A stretch of DNA of 42,537 nt from Streptomyces sp. NRRL F-6131 (GTDB lineage: Bacteria > Actinomycetota > Actinomycetes > Streptomycetales > Streptomycetaceae): positions 1 through 42,537 of the forward strand of contig JOHN01000097.1 of NCBI GenBank assembly GCA_000719695.1, in the 5' to 3' direction. Under the pieces are notes generated by a model. The model made no database searches and was not told the DNA's origin. It saw only the letters and a program-made list of their open reading frames with translations. A program made the translations under genes and the position numbers. Position 1 is the first letter of the stretch, and each line of letters begins with the position of its first letter. This document shows, one piece after another, positions 1-7,273 of the stretch.

Positions 1-409
1 CCCCGGGGGTCGCCGGGGGAGGCGGCGCGGTGCTCGGGCCCGCGGTGGGGGTGCCGGGCCCGGGGGTGCCGGGCTTGGGCGCGGTGGCCGGCGGGGTCGT
101 CGGCCCGGGAGTGGAGGGCTTCGCGGGCGTCGGTGACGGGGCGGTCGGCGAGGAGGACGTGGACGGGGAGGACACCGCGGGGTCCGAGACGGCCGGCGCG
201 GACGGCGCGGGGACGACGGCCGGCGGTGAGGTGCTGGTCGTGGTGCCCGTGCCCGTGCCGGTGCTCGGCTCGGGCTGGAGCGCGCCGTTCGCGGTGCCGC
301 AGGCGGTGAGGGCGAGTGAGGCGAGTACCGCGACGCAGCCCGCGAGCAGCGGTCGGCGGCGTCGGCCGGGGGCGGCGGAGGGGCGCTGCGCGGCGGCGGG
401 CTCGGACAT
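1..409 (-). CDS. Pro/Thr-rich lipoprotein, 3' end cut by the window edge
   Basis: An open frame runs leftward from an ATG at 409 to the window edge (136 codons, no stop). Residues 1-20 are basic (GRRRRP), followed by a hydrophobic stretch and a lipobox LTAC with the cysteine at residue 37, so a membrane-anchored lipoprotein is expected. After the cysteine comes a long linker of Pro, Thr, Ser and Ala (GTGTGT, PTPAKPSTPGP, PGTPGPGTP), typical of actinomycete cell-wall spacers. No functional domain is reached before the edge. A CAGGAG sequence lies about 8 nt upstream of the ATG. The domain that would tell its role lies outside the window. I do not recognise the gene. Confidence 0.6.
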   Translation of the reverse strand, partial: MSEPAAAQRPSAAPGRRRRPLLAGCVAVLASLALTACGTANGALQPEPSTGTGTGTTTSTSPPAVVPAPSAPAVSDPAVSSPSTSSSPTAPSPTPAKPSTPGPTTPPATAPKPGTPGPGTPTAGPSTAPPPPATPG

Positions 410-557
410 GGCGGCGGCTCCTGAGGTGCTGAGGCGACTGCCGATCCTCGGTCAGGATGACTGTCCGACAAGACGCCCTGCGCACCGCGCCCGGTTCCCG
501 CCGCGCCCCCGGCCCGAGCCTCGACCGACCCCCGCGCGACCCCCGCCCGACCCCCGC

Positions 558-1451
558 TCAGAACGGGTACCAGCGCACCTCCGTCGCCCCCGTCCGCAGC
601 GAGTCCACCCGCCGCCGGAACTCGGCGAGCGCCGCCGGGTTGCCCGGTGCCTGCTGCGCGACCCAGGAGGCGCTCGCCGTCTCCCGGGCGCCGCGCAGCA
701 CCGCGAAGCCGGGCCACTCGCGCACGTCCCAGCCGTACGCCCCGGTGAACTCGCGGTAGTCCTCGTCCGGCACGCCGTAGCGGTCGTGGCTGAGCGCGAG
801 CACCACCAGGTCGTGCTCGCGCAGGTCGTCCGCGACGAACTCCAGGTCGAGCAGGACGGGCCCGTCCGGGCCGACGTGGACGTTGCGCGGCAGCGCGTCG
901 CCGTGGATCGTCCCGGTCGGCAGGTGCGGGACGAGTTCGGCCGCCTCCGCGGCGAAGGCGTCCCGGCGCCGGCGCAGGAAGTCGACGTCGGCCGGGTCGA
1001 CGTGGCCCTCGGCGGAGGCGAGCCAGCGTTCGACGGGGGCGAGCAGGTCGCGCCGGCCGAGGGCGAACGGCGGGTCGGGCAGCCGGTGCAGGGCCTGCAG
1101 CAGCGGGGCGAGGTCCACCGGGCGGGCGGGCCGTACGGCGGGGGCGAGGCGGTGCCAGAACGTGACGGGGTGTCCGTGGGCGAGCTGCGGCTCGGTGGGC
1201 AGCGCGTCGTACGGGCGGACCACCGGCACGCCGTGGCCGGCCAGCCAGCCGGCGACGGCGAGTTCGCGGCGGGCGCGGTCGGACAGCTCGGGTCCGCGGC
1301 CGACCTTGGCGACCACGGCCGGGTCGCCGAGGTCGAAGACGGCGTTCTCGCCGAGGGCGAGCAGCCGGGCGTCGCCGGGGTCGGGCAGGCCGGCGGACTC
1401 GCAGGCGCGGGCGAGCAGCAGCCGGGCCCGCCCCTCGTCGAAGGGGAGCAT
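558..1451 (-). CDS. aminoglycoside phosphotransferase (APH) family protein
   Basis: A 297-residue protein with the APH/choline-kinase fold. The catalytic loop reads IHGDALPRNVHV (Brenner motif HGDxxxxN) and the metal-binding segment LLDLEFV follows about 15 residues later. The N-terminal lobe has a VVAKVGRG stretch where the ATP-binding lysine is expected. The family phosphorylates small hydroxylated molecules: aminoglycosides, homoserine, choline, or unknown self metabolites. Nothing here points to a particular substrate, and most actinomycete members of this kind are not proven resistance genes. The gene stands alone between the lipoprotein and the MMPL gene, both on the same strand, and is separated from the latter by a hairpin. 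The ribosome binding site is poor (GAAGGA about 13 nt upstream). Confidence 0.8.
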   Translation of the reverse strand: MLPFDEGRARLLLARACESAGLPDPGDARLLALGENAVFDLGDPAVVAKVGRGPELSDRARRELAVAGWLAGHGVPVVRPYDALPTEPQLAHGHPVTFWHRLAPAVRPARPVDLAPLLQALHRLPDPPFALGRRDLLAPVERWLASAEGHVDPADVDFLRRRRDAFAAEAAELVPHLPTGTIHGDALPRNVHVGPDGPVLLDLEFVADDLREHDLVVLALSHDRYGVPDEDYREFTGAYGWDVREWPGFAVLRGARETASASWVAQQAPGNPAALAEFRRRVDSLRTGATEVRWYPF

Positions 1452-1514
1452 GGGGGTGTCGGTTTCCTTCGTGGCAGCCGGGCGGAGGGTGGGCGATCAT
1501 TCTGGCAAACGGGT

Positions 1515-1543
1515 GCCGGGCCCCGCGTGACGCGGGGCCCGGC
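1515..1543 (-). terminator. hairpin terminator after the MMPL gene
   Basis: Perfect 13-bp stem (1515-1527 with 1531-1543) and a 3-nt TGA loop, about 40 nt past the stop codon of the leftward MMPL gene. No U-tract follows, as is usual in high-GC actinomycetes. Confidence 0.75.
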
Positions 1544-1584
1544 GGATGTCCGAGGCCTGCGGCCCGGGGGCCGTCGGGGAAGTG

Positions 1585-3873
1585 TCAGACCTCGATCCGG
1601 CGGTGCCGGGCTTGGTGGGGCTGCTCCTGGGGGAGCCGCGGCGCGGCGCCGGGAGCGGCGGTGGCGAGCGGGGCGCCGGTGCCGAGCGGCGGGACGGTCT
1701 CGCGGTGCGAGAGGTCGGGCAGCCAGGCGAGCCAGCGCGGCAGGTACCAGTTGCGCTCGTCGAGCAGGGTCATCACCGCGGGCAGCAGCACCGCGCGGAT
1801 GATCGTCGCGTCGATCAGCACCGCGACCGCGAGGCCGACGCCCATCTGCTTCATGGCCTGCATGGAGAGGGTGCCGAAGACCGCGAACACCGCCACCATG
1901 ATCACCGCGGCGCTGGTGACCACCCCGGCCGTCGAGCGGATGCCGTGGGCGATCGCGGCCCGGGTGGGCAGGCCCCGGTCGCGGCCCTCCTTGATCCGGG
2001 AGACCACGAAGACGTGGTAGTCCATCGAGAGGCCGAAGAGGATCACGAAGAGGAACAGCGGGACCCAGGACTCCACCGCGCCGACCCCGGCGGTGCCGAG
2101 CAGCGAGGCCCCGACGCCGTGCTGGAAGACCAGGGTCAGCACCCCGTACGCGGCGCCGACCGAGAGCAGGTTGAGCACCACGGCGGTGCCGGCGACGGCC
2201 AGCGAGCGGAAGGAGGTGAGCATGAGCAGGAAGGCGAAGGCGACCACGAAGCCGAAGACCACCGGCATCGACCCGGTCATCTTGGCGTTGAAGTCGTAGG
2301 AGCCGGCGGTGCGGCCGGTGACCGGGGCCTCGGTGCCGGGCACGGTGAGCACGGTGGCGGGCACCAGCTCCTCGCGCAGGGTCCGCAGGGCGGCGTTGCT
2401 GACCTCGTCGTTGCCGCTGCCGTTCAGCGGGATGTCGACGGTGGCGACGTTCTGCCGCGGGTGGACGGTGACGTCGACCGGGCCGTGCATCCGTCCGCTG
2501 GCCAGGGCGCGGGTCCTGAGGTCGGCGATCGCGGCGGTCATCGCGGGGGAGTCGATGTCGGTGGCCCTGATCACCACGGAGGCGGGTGCGGGGCTGCCGG
2601 GGAAGGCCGCCTCGATCTTCTGCGAGACGGCGACCAGCTCGTTGCCCGCGGGCAGCTGCTGCTGGAAGGTGAGGTTGGCGGTGTGCATGGTGAGCAGCGG
2701 CGCGGCCAGGCCGATCAGGACGGCGCCGGACAGCACGGTGGCGGCCAGCGGGCGGCGCAGCACCGGGGTGAGCACGGCGTTCCAGAACCGGCCGCCGGTG
2801 GTGGCGGCGTCGGGGCGGCGCAGCCGGCCCAGGAAGGGCACCCGGCCCCTGTCGACCCGGTCGCCGAGCATCGAGAGCAGGGCGGGCAGCACGGTGAGCG
2901 AGCCGAGCACGGCGGTGACGACGACCAGGATGGTGGCGTAGGCCATGGCCTTGAACTCGGCGATGCCGGTGAGGAACATGCCGGCCATGGCGATCACCAC
3001 GGTGACGCCGGAGACCAGCACGGCCCGGCCGCTGGTGGCGGCGGCGATCCGCAGGGAGGTGTCGAGGTCGCGTCCGGCGGCCCGCTCCTCGCGCTCGCGG
3101 CGCAGGTAGAAGAGGCAGTAGTCGACGCCGACGGCGAGGCCGACCAGCAGCATCACCGAGCTGGCGCTGTTGCTGGTGTGCAGGAGTCCGCTGCTGAGCG
3201 CGACGAGTCCGCCGGCGGCGACGAAGGCGGTGAGGGCGAGGACGACGGGGAGCACGGCGGCGACCAGCGCGCCGAAGGCGACCAGCAGGATGCCGAGGGC
3301 CAGCGGGACGGCCGTCCACTCGGCGCGGGCGAAGTCGTCGGCGAACTGCTCGTCCATCCACTTGCCGGAGCTGGCGTCGCCGAGTTCGACCACGGTGAGG
3401 TCGGGGTGCTGCTTCTGGACGGCGGCGACGGCGTCGACCACCGCGGTGACGTGCTGGGTCGCCTCGTCGTGGTCGCCCTTGACGGTGAGCTGGACGAGGG
3501 CGGAGCGGCCGTCGGCGGAGACGGCCCCAGTGTCGTAGGGGGAGCGGACGTCGGTGGCCACGCCGGTGCCCTCGACCCCGGCGATCACCTGTGCGACGAC
3601 GGCCCGGAAGGCGGGGGCGTCGGTGGAGAGGCCGGCGCTCTGGACCAGGACGGTCTCGGTGGAGGGGGAGGCGAGGCCGGCCCGGTCGAGGATCTCGGCG
3701 GCCCGGGAGACCTGGCCGGGCATCGCCTCGGAGTCGCGGACCTCGGTGCTGCCGTGCATGCCGCCGAGGACGGTGGCGAGGACGACGAAGAGCAGCCAGC
3801 CGAAGACGGCGGTCTTTCTGTGCCGGGCGCTCCAGGCGCCCATGGCCGCGGCCGTGCCGGGCTTGGTCTTCAC
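1585..3873 (-). CDS. MMPL/RND family transporter (762 aa)
   Basis: A polytopic membrane protein of the MMPL branch of the RND superfamily, which uses the proton gradient to export lipids or drugs. Two homologous halves are visible, each with the hallmark proton-relay motif: GVDYCLFYLRRE in the first half and GLSMDYHVFVVSRIKE in the second. Each half has a large extracytoplasmic loop after its first membrane segment (for example VRDSEAMPGQVSRA onward). The start chosen is the GTG at 3873 (VKTKPGTAAAMGAW) because GGGGGAA lies just upstream; the open frame continues upstream without protein-like sequence. It diverges from a second MMPL gene at 4420. The substrate is unknown; length and motifs resemble Streptomyces YdfJ/ActII-3-like exporters. 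Confidence 0.88.
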   Translation of the reverse strand: MKTKPGTAAAMGAWSARHRKTAVFGWLLFVVLATVLGGMHGSTEVRDSEAMPGQVSRAAEILDRAGLASPSTETVLVQSAGLSTDAPAFRAVVAQVIAGVEGTGVATDVRSPYDTGAVSADGRSALVQLTVKGDHDEATQHVTAVVDAVAAVQKQHPDLTVVELGDASSGKWMDEQFADDFARAEWTAVPLALGILLVAFGALVAAVLPVVLALTAFVAAGGLVALSSGLLHTSNSASSVMLLVGLAVGVDYCLFYLRREREERAAGRDLDTSLRIAAATSGRAVLVSGVTVVIAMAGMFLTGIAEFKAMAYATILVVVTAVLGSLTVLPALLSMLGDRVDRGRVPFLGRLRRPDAATTGGRFWNAVLTPVLRRPLAATVLSGAVLIGLAAPLLTMHTANLTFQQQLPAGNELVAVSQKIEAAFPGSPAPASVVIRATDIDSPAMTAAIADLRTRALASGRMHGPVDVTVHPRQNVATVDIPLNGSGNDEVSNAALRTLREELVPATVLTVPGTEAPVTGRTAGSYDFNAKMTGSMPVVFGFVVAFAFLLMLTSFRSLAVAGTAVVLNLLSVGAAYGVLTLVFQHGVGASLLGTAGVGAVESWVPLFLFVILFGLSMDYHVFVVSRIKEGRDRGLPTRAAIAHGIRSTAGVVTSAAVIMVAVFAVFGTLSMQAMKQMGVGLAVAVLIDATIIRAVLLPAVMTLLDERNWYLPRWLAWLPDLSHRETVPPLGTGAPLATAAPGAAPRLPQEQPHQARHRRIEV

Positions 3874-4108
3874 GGTTCCCCCTGGGAGTACGGCCGGCGC
3901 CGGGACAGCTGGTGGGCGCGGGCCGGGCGTACGGCGGTGGTCGGCCGCCGGATTCGGTCGCCGGGTGCGGTCCGGCGTCGCAATCGACAGTAGGCAGGCC
4001 GCTGTTGACGGGGTATCCGGCTGGCGGGGGAGTTCGCCCTGTGGTCTTCCTGGGGGGCGGGGTGGGGTTTTCCCTACCCGGCAACCCTGAGATCTCCTCC
4101 CTGGGATC

Positions 4109-4148
4109 GGGGAGCAAGCTCCACCCTGAGGGGGAGCTGTCTCCACCC
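4109..4148. promoter_or_regulatory. two 18-bp direct repeats, candidate tandem operator
   Basis: Unit 1 is 4109-4126 and unit 2 is 4131-4148. Both read GGGGAGC-NNN-CTCCACCC and differ only in the 3-bp centre (AAG against TGT). The period is 22 bp, about two helical turns, so two bound proteins would sit on one face. Each unit is itself a partial dyad (GGAG/CTCC), and the junction between them forms a second imperfect dyad. It lies about 240 bp upstream of the leftward MMPL start. The protein that would bind it is not identifiable here. Confidence 0.5.
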
Positions 4149-4253
4149 GGAGCACGAGGTCAAGAGGGTCGTCGGCGCGCGAAGATGGGTCGGGGCCGCT
4201 TCCGGGCGTCCCCGAGGGGGTCGGACTGCGGCAACGGGGTCACGGGGAAAATC

Positions 4254-4271
4254 GCTTGCCGGTCGGCAAGC
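4254..4271. promoter_or_regulatory. palindromic operator candidate before the rightward MMPL gene
   Basis: Two 8-bp arms (GCTTGCCG and CGGCAAGC) surround a 2-bp centre, a size common for TetR-family operators. An 11-bp part of the same sequence (TGCCGACCGGC) recurs in reverse orientation at 4308-4318. The palindrome covers the likely -35 box. Confidence 0.45.
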
Positions 4272-4286
4272 AAGTGACCGTAGGAT
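4256..4286 (+). promoter_or_regulatory. probable promoter of the rightward MMPL gene
   Basis: TTGCCG at 4256-4261 and TAGGAT at 4281-4286, spaced 19 bp. A start near 4293 would give a 5' UTR of about 127 nt. Confidence 0.4.
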
Positions 4287-4419
4287 GGGTCCCTCTGAGT
4301 ACTTACCTGCCGACCGGCTTGGCCTGTGCCCCCGCACGGGTCGGGGCCGATCCGATCCGTCGCCCGGCGTCCCGTCCCCCAAGGGCTGCGGTGAACCATG
4401 CCCAGGAGGCATTACGAGC

Positions 4420-6609
4420 ATGTTCCACCGACTAGGACATTTCGTCGTCCGTCGCGCCTGGTGGGTGATCGCGGCGTGGGTCGTCGCGATGATCGCCATC
4501 GCGGTTTCGGCCCCGAAGATCACTGCCCAGACCGACGAGGCCGCGTTCCTCCCCAAGCACTACGAGTCCATCCAGGCCGCTCAGGTGCAGGAGAAGGCCT
4601 TCCCGGCGAACTTCACGCCCTCGGCCCTCGCGCTGTTCGAGCGCAACGACGGCGCCCCGATGGGCGAAGCCGACAAGGCCGCCGCGGCGAAGATCATCCA
4701 GGGTCTCACCGACAAGAAGATCGAGCACGTCGAGCAGATCGTCCCGCTCAGCGACCAGACGACGTCCAAGGACGGCAAGTACGCGCTGGCCCCGATCGCC
4801 ATCGACAAGTCGACCCAGCAGTCCGACGCGTTCGGCGAGACCGCCAAGAAGCTCCGTGACGAGGGCAAGTCGCTCGCCAACGGGACCGACCTGAAGTTCC
4901 AGCTCGGCGGTGCCGCCGCCCAGCAGCTGGACCAGAAGGAGGCCTCCGGCGCGGCCGACGCGATCATCGCGCTCAGCAGCGTCGTGCTGGTGGCGCTGAT
5001 CGTCGGCATCATCTTCCGCAGCGTGCTGGCCGGCATCCTGCCGGTCCTGCTGTCGCTGATGGTCGCCATGCCGACCTCCAACGGCCTGATCGCCTACGCC
5101 ACCAAGGCCTTCGACCTGGAGAGCACGCCGGTCCTGTCGGCGATCCTCATCGTCGTCGTGCTGGGCGTCGGCACCGACTACTTCCTGTTCCTCGCCTTCC
5201 GCTACCGCGAGCGGCTGCGGGCCGGCGACACCCGTCAGGAGGCCGTGGCCAACGCCGTCGGCCGGGTCGGCGAGGCCATCGCCTCCGCGGCCGGCGCGGT
5301 CACCGTCGCCTTCGCGGTGCTGATCCTCTCCAGCCTCGGCATGTTCAAGGCGCTCGGCCCGGCGCTGGCCATCGCGGTCGTCGTCACCGCCTTCGCCTCG
5401 CTCACCCTGGCCCCGGCCGTGCTCGCGGTCATCCCGGCCCGCAGGGTGTTCTGGCCCGGCAAGAAGTGGATGCACGAGCCGAGCAACGCCCGGTTCGCCT
5501 CGCTCGGCCGCACCGTCCAGAAGCGTCCGGCGCTGGTCGCCGTCGCCTCCGGCGGCGTGCTGCTGGCGCTGACCGCCGGCGCCCTCGGCTACAACGGCAC
5601 CTTCGACCTCGCGGGCAGCTCCATGCCCAAGGACAAGGAGTCGATGGTCGTCCAGGACAAGCTGGTCAACGGCTTCTCGGCCGGCGCCGCCGACCCGACG
5701 CACATCTACCTGAGCAGCACCGGCGGCGGCAAGCTCGACCAGGCCTCCTTCGACGGCTACGTCGCCAAGCTCGGCGCCGTCCCCGGCGTGGCCGAGGCCG
5801 CGAAGAAGCCCCAGGTCAGCCAGGACGGTACGACCGCCGACTTCACGGTCCTGCTCAAGAACGAGCCGTCCAGCAACGAGGCGATCGACACCGTCACCGA
5901 GCTCCGCGAGGTGGCCCACGCCCAGGCGCCGTCCGGCACCGAGGCCAAGGTCGGCGGTCTGACCGCGATCTACAAGGACATCAACCTGGCGATGTCCCAC
6001 GACTACAAGCTGGTGTTCCCGATAGCGGGTCTGCTGATCCTGCTGATCCTGGGCCTCCAGCTGCGCAGCGTGGTCGCGCCCTGGTACCTGATGGCCTCGG
6101 TCGGCCTCGGCTTCACCGCCACCCTCGGCTCCTCGACCCTGCTGTTCCAGAACATCAAGGGCGAGCACGGCATGATGTTCATGCTGCCGATCCTCATCTA
6201 CCTCTTCGTGGTGGCGATCGGTACCGACTACAACATCCTGATCATCGCCCGACTGCGGGAAGAGGCCCGGGCGGGCCGCAGCCCGCGCGAGGCGGCCCGC
6301 GAGGCGGTGCGCCACGGTGGCCCGACCGTCGCGGCGGCCGGCTTCATCCTGGCGGTGTCGTTCGCGACCTTCATGCTCGCGGGCAACATCTTCATGCTGG
6401 AGTTCGGCTTCGCCATGGCCTTCGGCATCTTCCTGGCGGCCTTCGTGATGGCGATGTTCTTCACCCCGGCGCTCACCGCGCTGGTCGGCAAGGCGGCCTG
6501 GTGGCCCGGCCACGGCGGCGACGCCGTGGAGGGTCACGGCGGCCCGGCCGCGGCCGCGGCCGGCCCGCACGCCGCGCACGGCCTGCCGGAGTCGGCCGGA
6601 CGGCGCTGA
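4420..6609 (+). CDS. MMPL/RND family transporter (729 aa)
   Basis: A second MMPL transporter, related in layout to the leftward neighbour but clearly different in sequence. The first membrane helix is AWWVIAAWVVAMIAIAV; the proton-relay motifs are GTDYFLFLAFRYRE in the first half and GTDYNILIIARLREE in the second. The two extracytoplasmic loops carry NFTPSALALFERND and GAADPTHIYLSS. The tail after the last helix is short and Gly/Ala/His-rich. The ATG at 4420 is chosen because AGGAGG stands 10 nt upstream; an in-frame ATG at 4285 lacks this. The family exports hydrophobic molecules or lipids; the substrate is unknown. A strong hairpin follows the gene. The palindrome at 4254 is the best candidate for its control. 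Confidence 0.9.
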   Translation: MFHRLGHFVVRRAWWVIAAWVVAMIAIAVSAPKITAQTDEAAFLPKHYESIQAAQVQEKAFPANFTPSALALFERNDGAPMGEADKAAAAKIIQGLTDKKIEHVEQIVPLSDQTTSKDGKYALAPIAIDKSTQQSDAFGETAKKLRDEGKSLANGTDLKFQLGGAAAQQLDQKEASGAADAIIALSSVVLVALIVGIIFRSVLAGILPVLLSLMVAMPTSNGLIAYATKAFDLESTPVLSAILIVVVLGVGTDYFLFLAFRYRERLRAGDTRQEAVANAVGRVGEAIASAAGAVTVAFAVLILSSLGMFKALGPALAIAVVVTAFASLTLAPAVLAVIPARRVFWPGKKWMHEPSNARFASLGRTVQKRPALVAVASGGVLLALTAGALGYNGTFDLAGSSMPKDKESMVVQDKLVNGFSAGAADPTHIYLSSTGGGKLDQASFDGYVAKLGAVPGVAEAAKKPQVSQDGTTADFTVLLKNEPSSNEAIDTVTELREVAHAQAPSGTEAKVGGLTAIYKDINLAMSHDYKLVFPIAGLLILLILGLQLRSVVAPWYLMASVGLGFTATLGSSTLLFQNIKGEHGMMFMLPILIYLFVVAIGTDYNILIIARLREEARAGRSPREAAREAVRHGGPTVAAAGFILAVSFATFMLAGNIFMLEFGFAMAFGIFLAAFVMAMFFTPALTALVGKAAWWPGHGGDAVEGHGGPAAAAAGPHAAHGLPESAGRR

Positions 6610-6636
6610 CCGCCCGCCCGCCCCGGTGACGACACG

Positions 6637-6666
6637 GACGGCGCCCGCCTCACGGCGGGCGCCGTC
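6637..6666 (+). terminator. hairpin terminator after the MMPL gene
   Basis: Perfect 13-bp stem (6637-6649 with 6654-6666) and a TCAC loop, 28 nt past the stop codon. Confidence 0.8.
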
Positions 6667-6712
6667 TGCCCGTTCCGCGGATCCCGCAAACGTGATCTGT
6701 ACGGCAGAAAAT

Positions 6713-6745
6713 CCCCGGTCAATCGGGGTGCGGGCGTGCTACAGT
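6713..6745 (+). promoter_or_regulatory. candidate promoter and inverted repeat of the cold-shock gene
   Basis: TACAGT at 6740-6745 fits a -10 box. The -35 region is covered by an inverted repeat CCCCG-N6-CGGGG (6713-6728). A start near 6752 would leave a leader of about 158 nt. Confidence 0.4.
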
Positions 6746-6783
6746 CGAGTCAGTTGCAGTTTTGGTTCCCATGAACGTATGTG

Positions 6784-6821
6784 TGCGCCTGCTGGTTCCA
6801 ACCAACAGGCGCATTTGTTTT
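6784..6821 (+). promoter_or_regulatory. 5' UTR hairpin followed by a T-rich tract, possible attenuator
   Basis: TGCGCCTG (6784-6791) pairs with CAGGCGCA (6806-6813). The stem continues inward through one mismatch to GG/CC and a TTCCAA loop. TTTGTTTT (6814-6821) follows directly, so the element looks like an intrinsic terminator 90 nt before the cold-shock start codon. That is rare in this GC-rich sequence, where terminators usually lack U-tracts. It may be an attenuator or a temperature-responsive leader structure; this is inference. Confidence 0.55.
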
Positions 6822-6909
6822 GTCCGGTGTTTCAGCCTCCGGATGGGGATCGCGGCTACTTGGGGTCCACGAGGTGTGGGCTCCGATGCCCCAGTTAGAG
6901 GAGACGGTT

Positions 6910-7116
6910 ATGGCTACCGGCACCGTGAAGTGGTTCAACAGCGAAAAGGGCTTCGGCTTCATCGAGCAGGAGACCGGCGGCCCGGACGTGTTCGCCCACT
7001 ACTCGAACATCGCCGCTCAGGGCTTCCGTGAGCTGCTCGAGGGCCAGAAGGTCGAGTTCGACGTCACCCAGGGCCAGAAGGGCCCGCAGGCCGAGAACAT
7101 CCGCGTCATCGGCTGA
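6910..7116 (+). CDS. cold-shock protein, CspA family
   Basis: A 68-residue single cold-shock domain that binds single-stranded RNA and DNA as a chaperone. RNP1 is KGFGFIEQE (residues 13-21) and RNP2 is VFAHYSNI (27-34). The start [12 protein letters not shown] and the end [11 protein letters not shown] are standard for the family, and length matches the usual 65-70. The ATG at 6910 is preceded by GAGGAGA 5 nt upstream. The long leader with a hairpin and T-tract suggests post-transcriptional control, as known for other csp genes. A strong terminator follows, so the gene is probably monocistronic, with a DEAD-box RNA helicase gene next; both families remodel RNA. Confidence 0.95.
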   Translation: MATGTVKWFNSEKGFGFIEQETGGPDVFAHYSNIAAQGFRELLEGQKVEFDVTQGQKGPQAENIRVIG

Positions 7117-7150
7117 CGTCAGCCTCCGCTGACGCGCGATATCGCGTAGC

Positions 7151-7180
7151 GAGGGCCCGCACCGCACGGTGCGGGCCCTC
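7151..7180 (+). terminator. hairpin terminator after the cold-shock gene
   Basis: Thirteen-bp stem (7151-7163 with 7168-7180) with a 4-nt loop, 34 nt past the stop codon. Confidence 0.85.
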
Positions 7181-7273
7181 GTCCATGCCGCCGAACGGCC
7201 GGGGCGGCGAACTCCTTCCCGACGGCCGACCCAGTCCCCCACCGGGGACTGTCACGCTACGGACGGAGATCCC

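Larger units (their letters stand above)
3874..4419. other. 546-bp control region between two divergent MMPL genes
   Basis: No protein-like frame is visible on either strand. The stretch holds a duplicated 18-bp element (4109-4148), an 18-bp palindrome (4254-4271), and a probable promoter for the rightward gene (4256-4286), each listed separately. The last 130 bp would be the 5' UTR of the rightward MMPL gene. Confidence 0.6.

Noticed and set aside
558..1451. Aminoglycoside resistance gene
   Set aside because: Only the general APH fold and motifs are visible; no similarity to a specific resistance enzyme can be claimed from sequence reading.
1546..3993. Rightward 815-codon frame opposite the MMPL gene
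   Set aside because: Antisense shadow: Gly/His/Glu-rich without conserved motifs, opposite a well-supported transporter.
452..4117. Very long leftward open frame of about 1,200 codons over the kinase and MMPL genes
   Set aside because: It is in a different frame from both recognised proteins, is rich in Arg/Pro/Ala, and shows no family motif; long empty frames are normal at this GC content.
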